Origin: an uncultured Armatimonadota bacterium
Lineage (GTDB): Bacteria; Armatimonadota; Fimbriimonadia; Fimbriimonadales; Fimbriimonadaceae
Assembly (NCBI GenBank): GCA_946478935.1
Contig: CAMLEL010000216.1
Span: 1-5,101 of the forward strand
Length of the DNA stretch: 5,101 nt
Direction of reading: 5' to 3'
A program made the position numbers and the translations under genes. Positions within the stretch are counted from its first letter, which is position 1. Each line of letters opens with the position of its first letter. This document shows, piece by piece, positions 1 to 4,501 of the stretch. The notes beneath the pieces are model-generated. The model was not told the DNA's origin. It did no database searches and saw only the letters and a program-made list of their open reading frames with translations.

Positions 1-360
1 GGCGTTCGGCGCGGGTGGATGCATGAGATCGACCCGAAGTATCTCGAGGGCTCCGCGAGTTTGCATACTCAAGTCTCGGACGAGGAATGGGCGGCATCGG
101 ACGACCTGCCGCTGATTCAACAGCGATTGAAGGAGAGCGGTGAGGCGGTTCACAAGATGATGGCGGACCTGCTGCCAGCGGGAGGACAAGCCGGTCCATA
201 TGATCATCCGCTCTTCTATTTGCAGCACATGGTTTGGCACGAAGGCTGGCACGTTGGGGCGATTTTCCATGCATTGCGAGCAGTTGGACAAGAACCGACC
301 GAGGAGTGGGAGGAGCCGAACGTATGGGGACTCTGGCGCGTGGAGGAGCAACAGCCGTAG
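1..360 (+). CDS. DinB-like (DUF664/YfiT-type) four-helix protein, 5'-truncated by window edge
   Basis: This frame is open from base 1 to the TAG at 358-360 and gives 119 residues. The N-terminus lies outside the window, so the ATG at 19 is probably an internal Met rather than the start: the residues before it (GVRRGW) resemble the start of a helix. DinB-like proteins are about 150-170 residues long and form a four-helix bundle that binds a divalent metal through three histidines. The visible part carries the family's C-terminal signature, HMVWHEGWHVG at residues 76-86 (numbering from base 1), with the metal-ligand pair H80-x3-H84. It is followed by a helix ending ALRAVG and a tail with NVWGLW. 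The third ligand would lie upstream of the window. Members are often stress-associated or thiol-dependent transferases, but the substrate here cannot be told. The 3' end overlaps the next gene by 37 bp. Family call confident, function unknown. Confidence 0.85.
   Translation, partial: GVRRGWMHEIDPKYLEGSASLHTQVSDEEWAASDDLPLIQQRLKESGEAVHKMMADLLPAGGQAGPYDHPLFYLQHMVWHEGWHVGAIFHALRAVGQEPTEEWEEPNVWGLWRVEEQQP
311..315 (+). promoter_or_regulatory. Shine-Dalgarno site for the alpha/beta-hydrolase gene
   Basis: AGGAG lies 8 nt before the ATG at 324, inside the 3' end of the DinB-like gene. It decides the start: the reading frame is open back to an ATG at 234, but that upstream part lies wholly inside the DinB-like coding sequence and does not look like hydrolase sequence. 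Confidence 0.75.
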
Positions 361-992
361 AGGCCTGGACCGTCGAGACAGATCGGGCCGCGATTCCGGT
401 CGCGCTGGATGGCAGCGGCGACACGGTGGTGGTTCTAGCGCACGGGGCCGGTAGCCACATGGATCACCGAACAATGCTGTGGTTGTCTGGCCTTGTTCGC
501 GCTCCAGGCATTGCGGTTGCACGGTTCAATTTTGCCTACCGAGTGCTGGGAAAGTCGATGCCGGACCGAATGCCGGTGTTGAACGAGACATACCGAGCAG
601 TCGTAGATTCGATTCGCAAGCGACTTGCGCCCAGCGAACTCATTATCGGAGGTCACTCCATGGGCGGTCGAGTCGCTTCGATGATGGCTTCCGAAGGTGA
701 TGTCGTGGATGGGTTGCTGCTGTTCGGCTATCCGTTGCATCCGCCCGGGCAGTTTGAGAAAATGCGCGATGCGCATTTGCCGTTGATCAAATGTCCGGTG
801 TTGCAGTTCAGTGGCACAAGGGACGAGTTTTGTCGGCGGGATTTGATGGAGGCGGTTCCCGTGGGTGAGAATTACAAGGTGGTTTGGGTGGAGGGCGCTG
901 ATCATAGTTATGCTATCGCGAAGGCTTCGGGAAACACGAAGAAAGATGCAGAGAACGAAATTACCGAACGAATCGTCTCATTCTTCCTGTGA
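324..992 (+). CDS. Small alpha/beta-hydrolase (KANL3/Tex30-like, dienelactone-hydrolase-like)
   Basis: A 222-residue predicted cytoplasmic serine hydrolase. The elements of the fold are in order: the first strand with the oxyanion-loop motif HGAG (residues 40-43), the nucleophile elbow GHSMGG (110-115, Ser112), the acid in GTRDEF (Asp167), and the catalytic His in GADHSY (His194). The FGYPLHPPG stretch after the third core strand (134-142) is typical of the COG3571/KANL3-Tex30-like group of predicted hydrolases. There is no signal peptide and no membrane segment. The substrate cannot be inferred. I chose ATG 324 because of AGGAG 8 nt upstream. The first dozen codons overlap the DinB-like gene in another frame, so residues 1-12 are probably a non-conserved extension. 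The stop TGA (990-992) overlaps the ribosome-binding site of the next gene, consistent with one operon. Fold and triad are seen directly; subfamily is from memory of its motifs. Confidence 0.88.
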   Translation: MGTLARGGATAVEAWTVETDRAAIPVALDGSGDTVVVLAHGAGSHMDHRTMLWLSGLVRAPGIAVARFNFAYRVLGKSMPDRMPVLNETYRAVVDSIRKRLAPSELIIGGHSMGGRVASMMASEGDVVDGLLLFGYPLHPPGQFEKMRDAHLPLIKCPVLQFSGTRDEFCRRDLMEAVPVGENYKVVWVEGADHSYAIAKASGNTKKDAENEITERIVSFFL

Positions 993-994
993 GG
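989..994 (+). promoter_or_regulatory. Shine-Dalgarno site for the 172-residue acidic protein
   Basis: GTGAGG, with core GAGG at 991-994, sits 8 nt before ATG 1003 and overlaps the TGA of the preceding hydrolase gene. The spacer is a run of seven T (995-1001) plus G. It decides the start: the frame is open back to 865, but that part overlaps the hydrolase catalytic region. Confidence 0.7.
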
Positions 995-1002
995 TTTTTT
1001 TG

Positions 1003-1521
1003 ATGAGCCCCGCGATACGTAGTGAGCTGCTTCGCGTTCTCGATCGCTACGCGGTGGAGATTGCTGAACCTACAGAGTTGGTCGACATAGCAGACAAGGT
1101 GCTGATTGACGGCACGTACACCGATTCACTCGGCGAACTAACTTATCTACGGGATAGAGCGATGATAGTCGTTGGCCCTGTGTTCGAAGCAGCAATAAAC
1201 GAACTCGACATAAGCCTTCCAGATCGAGATGCGGCGGCTGTTCGCGTGGTGCGAGTATGCGCATCGGAAATCGCTAACAATCCCGAAAGTGCGCACGGTC
1301 ACCTTGTGACGATCCGCGAGCTTCAGTGGTATTCGGATTTGGACGTGGATGCAGAAGGTCTTGCTTACCTCGCTTGGATATTCGAGGGCAGTGAAGACCT
1401 GTTCGACGACCAAGGGCGACTAGTCGAAGACGAGCCCGAATGGTCGCGTTGGGCCACGCATTATGCCTTGGAGTACGCCCAAGATTGGCTAACCACCCAT
1501 CCCGAGGAAGCGCGAGTATGA
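1003..1521 (+). CDS. Hypothetical acidic, mostly helical protein
   Basis: I do not recognise this 172-residue protein. It is strongly acidic, with many Asp and Glu throughout and a cluster around FEGSEDLFDDQGRLVEDEPE (128-147). It has no signal peptide, membrane segment, Cys/His metal cluster or known catalytic motif. The pattern suggests amphipathic helices (7-20, 24-36, 44-66, 76-92, 115-128, 148-165), with a Trp-rich C-terminal part (W109, W125, W147, W150, W162). Start ATG 1003 follows GAGG by 8 nt. The stop TGA (1519-1521) overlaps the start of the exonuclease gene as ATGA, so translation of the two is probably coupled. Isoleucine codon use is unusual: 6 of 10 are ATA, against 0 of 9 in the hydrolase upstream, which may hint at a different origin. 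It might be a partner or modulator of the nuclease, or simply a neighbour; no function is assigned. Confidence 0.7.
   Translation: MSPAIRSELLRVLDRYAVEIAEPTELVDIADKVLIDGTYTDSLGELTYLRDRAMIVVGPVFEAAINELDISLPDRDAAAVRVVRVCASEIANNPESAHGHLVTIRELQWYSDLDVDAEGLAYLAWIFEGSEDLFDDQGRLVEDEPEWSRWATHYALEYAQDWLTTHPEEARV
1504..1508 (+). promoter_or_regulatory. Shine-Dalgarno site for the 5'-3' exonuclease gene
   Basis: GAGGA ends 9 nt before ATG 1518, inside the 3' end of the preceding gene. It supports the ATGA-overlap start over the in-frame ATG at 1440, which would add 26 residues lacking family similarity. The family's N-terminal strand with its first metal ligand (LIDGT) begins right after ATG 1518. Confidence 0.75.
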
Positions 1522-2348
1522 CGATACACCTAATCGACGGCACTTACGAACTCTTCCGCCAGTTTTACGGAGCGCGGCGATTCAACGATGGCGTAGATAG
1601 ATCGCTCGGCGCGGCAAATGGTGTGCTGCACTCCATTTTGCAAATGATAGAAAAAGGCGCGACGCATATCGGCGTTGCCACAGATCATGTGATCGAATCG
1701 TTTCGAAACGACCTATGGCCCGGATACAAAACAGCAACGGGAATGGAACCGAACCTGACAAATCAATTCCATCCTCTCGAGGAAGCGCTGCAAGCGATGG
1801 GCGTTGCTTGCTGGCCCATGGTTGAATTGGAGTGCGACGATGGATTGGCTTCTGCCGCGTATCTCGCAGCACAAGACGACGAGGTTGAACAGGTTTGTAT
1901 TTGGAGCCCGGACAAGGACTTGTCGCAATGCGTGGTCGGCAACCGCGTTGTGGTGATCGATCGCCGCAATGACGTGATCCGGGACGAGAAAGGAGTGTTT
2001 GAGAAATTCGGCGTACCGCCCTTGTACATCCCTGATTATTTAGCGCTCGTTGGAGACTCTGCCGACGGCTATCCCGGAATACCAAAAATCGGAAAAGTCA
2101 CTGCTGCGCGGATGATCGCCAAATATGGGCCGATCGAGGACTTCCCTCCGGACGTTCTTGGACCGAACAAGGAACTTGCGTTGTTGTTCAAGGTGCTTGC
2201 GACGCTAAAAACAGACGCGGCACTGTTTGATAACGTTAGCGCCATGAAATGGACCGGCCCCACCCCGAGCCTCGGTAAGTGGGCGGAGAAGATGGGCGAT
2301 GAGCGCCTTGTCAAACGCGCTCACGCCTGCGCTGAATTAGTGAGTTAG
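1518..2348 (+). CDS. Stand-alone FEN-type 5'-3' exonuclease (PIN-like domain plus H3TH)
   Basis: A 276-residue structure-specific 5' nuclease of the family that includes the N-terminal domain of DNA polymerase I, T5 FEN and T4 RNase H. It removes 5' flaps and RNA primers using two or three divalent metals. The acidic metal ligands all appear present: D7 (LIDGT), D56 (ATDH), E105/D107/D108 (ELECDD), D132/D134 (SPDKDLSQ) and D180/D183 (GDSADG). The last seven are spaced almost as in T5 FEN. The helix-3-turn-helix DNA-binding element follows (about 171-202: PDYLALVGD, PGIPKIGKVTAA). Arch region: FRNDLWPGYK (62-71) keeps R63 and K71, but the usual Arg three residues after the Lys (YKxxR) is Thr74. 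No polymerase or 3'-5' exonuclease domain follows, so it is a separate small nuclease. Unlike E. coli ExoIX (Xni), which as I recall lacks several ligands, this one should be fully catalytic. The start overlaps the upstream stop (ATGA), and the stop overlaps the convergent gene by 4 bp. Confidence 0.94.
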   Translation: MTIHLIDGTYELFRQFYGARRFNDGVDRSLGAANGVLHSILQMIEKGATHIGVATDHVIESFRNDLWPGYKTATGMEPNLTNQFHPLEEALQAMGVACWPMVELECDDGLASAAYLAAQDDEVEQVCIWSPDKDLSQCVVGNRVVVIDRRNDVIRDEKGVFEKFGVPPLYIPDYLALVGDSADGYPGIPKIGKVTAARMIAKYGPIEDFPPDVLGPNKELALLFKVLATLKTDAALFDNVSAMKWTGPTPSLGKWAEKMGDERLVKRAHACAELVS

Positions 2349-2782
2349 CCTCGCAGCGATTCGAGCGCTTTTGCCAGTCTTCGCGCCCGTGTGTCTTCGC
2401 CCTTGGCTCCCGAGATCCTCAGGGCCATTTCTTTTTGATTGGTGTACGAGAGCTTTTCAAAAGCGGCTGCCGCCTTTTTGTCTTTGGCCAATTCTTTGGC
2501 AAGGATTTCTGGAACCTCGACGGTTCGCGGCTCTTCGTCGACGGCCATCGTTATATCCAGGATGTCTCCTGCCGTTGCACCAGAAGATTCTCGAACAGCT
2601 GCGGCGACTGGTATCCAATATTCGCCTCGATACGGCGCGATGGTCGTTCGGTAGGTGTAATTGTTGAAGGTCACTTTAATCGGGACGCGCTTCCCTGCAC
2701 CGAGGCCTTCTACCACCTTTTCGGGAACCTGAATACCGGTTGAACTTTTGCCGGTTAGAATTAGCTCTGCTTTGAATTTCAT
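2345..2782 (-). CDS. DUF1905 / YdeI-OmdA domain protein
   Basis: A 145-residue predicted soluble protein with two recognisable parts. Residues 1-80 form a small beta-barrel-like DUF1905 domain (MKFKAELI start, VPIKVTFN, YRTTIAPYRGEYWIPV, AGDILDITM). Residues 85-145 form the helical YdeI/OmdA (PF13376, 'bacteriocin-protection') domain, with PEILAKELAKD, AFEKLSYTNQKE and the hallmark AK-x3-TRARR segment (126-135). The molecular function is unknown; family names come from E. coli YdeI, linked to polymyxin or bacteriocin resistance. Start ATG 2782 is chosen because the family N-terminus begins there. The open frame continues upstream to 2995, but that part is antisense-like filler overlapping the DUF1697 gene. 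A weak purine-rich site (GGGGGAAA) precedes the ATG. It is the last gene of a minus-strand cluster, 25 bp after the DUF1697 gene. Its TAA (2345-2347) overlaps the TAG of the convergent exonuclease gene. Confidence 0.9.
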   Translation of the reverse strand: MKFKAELILTGKSSTGIQVPEKVVEGLGAGKRVPIKVTFNNYTYRTTIAPYRGEYWIPVAAAVRESSGATAGDILDITMAVDEEPRTVEVPEILAKELAKDKKAAAAFEKLSYTNQKEMALRISGAKGEDTRARRLAKALESLRG

Positions 2783-2807
2783 GATTTCCCCCAAGAACTC
2801 TGTTATA

Positions 2808-3356
2808 TTATGTCTGCTTCGAGGCAAGCTCGCGCAGTTTGATGACCGTATTCCAATTGCGGAGTGTGCCTGACGAGGTGAGTTTGCACCAAGGACTGGA
2901 CGACAGCATTTTGGACGTTCCGAAACCGTTAGGGCAGTCCAGGTACACAACGCCATCCACCACCTGTACCCGTTCTCCTGCCGTCCTATAGCCATCCAAT
3001 CTTTCCAGCGCGTCTCGGCGGACCTTTTCCTTGCCGAGATACACGCCCAGTTTCGATGGCCTCTCGACTGCCGCTTCTGGAAATGGATTGTTTCGGATGA
3101 GGTCGTCCAATTGCTTCGGATCGAACACGTAGAACGCCGCCGTTACCGAAAGATCCGCGGCCGCCGCGGCTTGGATCTTGTCAAGGTGGGTTTGAGGCTC
3201 GCCTTGTTCAGCTTGAAAAACAAAGTTTCCGCTTTGGAGGAGAGTCTTCGGATTCGCGTAGCCCAAATCTTCAAGTAATCGGCGCAGGTCCGCCATTTTG
3301 AGGATATTGTGCCCGCCGACATTTATGCCCCTGATAAGGCCAATGTAGGTCTTCAC
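2808..3356 (-). CDS. DUF1697 family protein
   Basis: A 182-residue predicted cytoplasmic protein of the DUF1697 (PF08002) family, whose usual length is about 170-185, so it is complete. Diagnostic parts are the N-terminus YIGLIRGINVGGHN (4-17), the helix MADLRRLLEDLGY (21-33), the strand LLQSGNFVF (39-47), the mid-protein NNPFPEA (89-95) and the C-terminal TLRNWNTVIKL (164-174). Biochemical function is unknown for the family; the fold is a ferredoxin-like duplication. The start is GTG at 3354-3356, overlapping the TGA of the upstream membrane-protein gene as GTGA. No Shine-Dalgarno motif lies at proper distance: the nearest purine-rich stretch is about 18 nt away. It is therefore likely translated by coupling or re-initiation. 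The DUF1905/YdeI gene follows after 25 bp, so the three minus-strand genes probably form one operon. Confidence 0.92.
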   Translation of the reverse strand: MKTYIGLIRGINVGGHNILKMADLRRLLEDLGYANPKTLLQSGNFVFQAEQGEPQTHLDKIQAAAAADLSVTAAFYVFDPKQLDDLIRNNPFPEAAVERPSKLGVYLGKEKVRRDALERLDGYRTAGERVQVVDGVVYLDCPNGFGTSKMLSSSPWCKLTSSGTLRNWNTVIKLRELASKQT

Positions 3357-4294
3357 TTTTGGTTTTTGAGCTCGTCCAACTTTCGGTTAATCGCTTGGGC
3401 AGAGTGGTTCATTCCGTAAATGATGGCTCCAAAGCCGCACGTTAACGCCAAGCCGGCAAGATAACCGTCCATCGGATTGATTCGAATAGCGCCCATATCA
3501 AACTGTGACACCTGAGCGGTGGCCAAATGAATGCAGCCGCCGATGGCCAACCCGGCCAGTATGCAACCGACAGCGATTCGCATCGGGTCGGCCGGCCTGA
3601 CAGCGGAGCGGATTGGAGGGTAGACGGCGTCCAGCCGTGTAGAAGAGTTTTCCAGGGCAGTAAGAATGCTGTGAAAGTACGTGCGTGCGTTCTTGCGCTC
3701 ATCCTTGGTTCCCAGGAGATCCGCCACAGGAATCAGAGATAGCTTTACTTCGGGAAATGGCCTGCCGAGCTTCAGCGCCGGCGCAGCGTTCATTTGGACC
3801 AGCGCTTTGGCAGGATCCTTGGCGTCGATGTCTTCTCGCTTCAGCCGGAACCAGAAGGCTTCGCTCCAAAAGTACACCAAGCCGCTATCGAACCAGAGCC
3901 ATCCGACGCAGCGCGAGCCCGCGGCAGAGTTCCGCACCCTCGCAAGGACTCTGAGCGCAGCATCTGGCACGTGTTCTGGACGGGCTGGCAACACGACCTC
4001 TTTCTTGTTTTTCCGATTTTGGACCGCCGCTCCGACGAGCATGGAACCGTACATACCGACGAACAGGCCGATCCCGAAGACCTTGCCCCAGAAGAAGTCA
4101 CCAACAAGGATTCGTTCGATGACAAACTTCGAGGCCGCACCTATTGCGACGCAAACGATCGCGATGATGAGGACGGTCCGCCAGCCCAATGAACGGTAGT
4201 CACTGTCGTCTGAATCAGATCTTACGATGTTGAGCGTCGAGAAGGCTTTGCCGCCAATCACTTCTATCGGCCAAGGATCTGCCTGCTGGGCCAT
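3353..4294 (-). CDS. Predicted four-helix membrane protein with central soluble domain
   Basis: I do not recognise this 313-residue protein by family. It has four hydrophobic segments in two pairs: about 38-58 (VLIIAIVCVAIGAA), 70-92 (GKVFGIGLFVGMYGSMLVGAA), 239-260 (RIAVGCILAGLAIGGCIHLA) and 276-297 (DGYLAGLALTCGFGAIIYGM). Between the pairs is a soluble domain (93-238) starting with a basic stretch (RKNKKE). It contains a beta-hairpin-rich part, GWLWFDSGLVYFWSEAFWFRL (131-151), followed by REDID, a pattern reminiscent of bacterial PH-like or GRAM domains; that resemblance is inference only. The basic border (RKNKK) and basic C-terminus (NRKLDELKNQK) suggest the middle domain and C-terminus are cytoplasmic. 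There is no signal peptide. Start ATG 4294 is constrained by an in-frame stop two codons upstream (TAA at 4298-4300), and its Shine-Dalgarno is weak (AAGG about 12 nt away). It is first in the minus-strand cluster, so its promoter should lie in 4295-4501. Confidence 0.75.
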   Translation of the reverse strand: MAQQADPWPIEVIGGKAFSTLNIVRSDSDDSDYRSLGWRTVLIIAIVCVAIGAASKFVIERILVGDFFWGKVFGIGLFVGMYGSMLVGAAVQNRKNKKEVVLPARPEHVPDAALRVLARVRNSAAGSRCVGWLWFDSGLVYFWSEAFWFRLKREDIDAKDPAKALVQMNAAPALKLGRPFPEVKLSLIPVADLLGTKDERKNARTYFHSILTALENSSTRLDAVYPPIRSAVRPADPMRIAVGCILAGLAIGGCIHLATAQVSQFDMGAIRINPMDGYLAGLALTCGFGAIIYGMNHSAQAINRKLDELKNQK

Positions 4295-4342
4295 GTATTA
4301 GGAGTACCTTTGCCTCTATCGAGTGGTTGCGGACCCCAGTTG

Positions 4343-4364
4343 CCCGCCCTGTTACTTAGGCGGG
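4343..4364. repeat. Short inverted repeat / GC hairpin
   Basis: CCCGCC (4343-4348) pairs with GGCGGG (4359-4364) around a 10-nt loop. No U-rich tract follows on either strand and neither neighbouring gene ends here, so it is not a convincing intrinsic terminator. If the minus-strand operon starts upstream of it, the hairpin would lie in its 5' leader, about 50-70 nt before the ATG. Function unknown; a stem of this size may be chance. Confidence 0.35.
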
Positions 4365-4409
4365 ATCAGATTCTCTTGAGGAACCGTGGCAATTTTGGGG
4401 CCGTAGTAG

Positions 4410-4449
4410 ACTATACTGACCATAGATTCGGCTCTTGTCAAAGTTGACG
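4410..4449. promoter_or_regulatory. Possible divergent promoter/operator region
   Basis: On the minus strand there is a perfect TTGACA (4441-4436) and, 20 nt further on, TATAGT (4415-4410). The hexamers match sigma-70 consensus well, but the spacer is longer than the usual 16-18. On the plus strand, TTGACG (4444-4449) has no good -10 at normal distance, the best being TAGCCG at 4466. The two -35-like hexamers face away from each other as the palindrome GTCAA-AG-TTGAC (4437-4448), which could also be a regulator site. This is pattern matching only, so confidence is low. Confidence 0.3.
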
Positions 4450-4488
4450 AACTCGCTGTCGCGGGTAGCCGACCTAATCCAATACAAC

Positions 4489-4494
4489 GAGGAG
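4489..4494 (+). promoter_or_regulatory. Strong Shine-Dalgarno site for the PEP-CTERM gene
   Basis: GAGGAG lies within a purine-rich run (GAGGAGAGAG, 4489-4498) and ends 7 nt before ATG 4502. It is the best ribosome-binding site in the window and fixes the start of the secreted protein. Confidence 0.85.
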
Positions 4495-4501
4495 AGAGCA
4501 A

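Larger units (their letters stand above)
4295..4501. other. Divergent intergenic region (207 bp)
   Basis: This is the only sizeable non-coding gap in the window. It separates the minus-strand membrane-protein operon from the plus-strand PEP-CTERM gene, so it should hold promoters for both. I see no tRNA, riboswitch-like fold or long coding frame in it. The notable elements are a short GC-rich hairpin near the minus-strand gene (4343-4364), an AT-rich TATACT/TATAGT-type patch (4410-4417) and a palindrome GTCAAAGTTGAC (4437-4448) near the plus-strand gene. Confidence 0.8.

Noticed and set aside
234..323. Upstream extension of the hydrolase frame to ATG 234
   Set aside because: It lies wholly within the DinB-like coding region, including its conserved HEGWH motif, and has no hydrolase-like sequence. 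ATG 324 has a proper AGGAG.
435..905. 156-codon minus-strand open frame
   Set aside because: It is antisense to the hydrolase catalytic core, composition is that of a shadow frame (rich in His, Arg, Gln), and there is no recognisable domain.
865..1002. N-terminal extension of the acidic protein to ATG 865
   Set aside because: It overlaps the hydrolase's conserved GADHSY region; the translated extension is basic and unlike the rest. GAGG supports ATG 1003.
1582..2085. 167-codon minus-strand open frame opposite the exonuclease
   Set aside because: The plus-strand frame contains the full set of nuclease metal ligands. The antisense translation shows no motif.
2783..2995. Upstream extension of the DUF1905/YdeI frame
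   Set aside because: It overlaps the conserved C-terminal RNWNTV region of the DUF1697 gene. The family N-terminus begins at ATG 2782.
3681..4199. Plus-strand open frames opposite the membrane protein
   Set aside because: They are shadow frames, Ser/Arg/Pro-rich without domains. The minus frame has clear membrane segments and coupling to the next gene.
4343..4364. Intrinsic terminator
   Set aside because: The stem is only 6 bp with no T tract after it on either strand, and it lies in a divergent region where neither gene ends.
4387..4402. Sigma-54-type promoter (TGGCA ... GC)
   Set aside because: The GG and GC spacing fits, but the -12 half is GGGGCC rather than TTGCA; the match is too weak.
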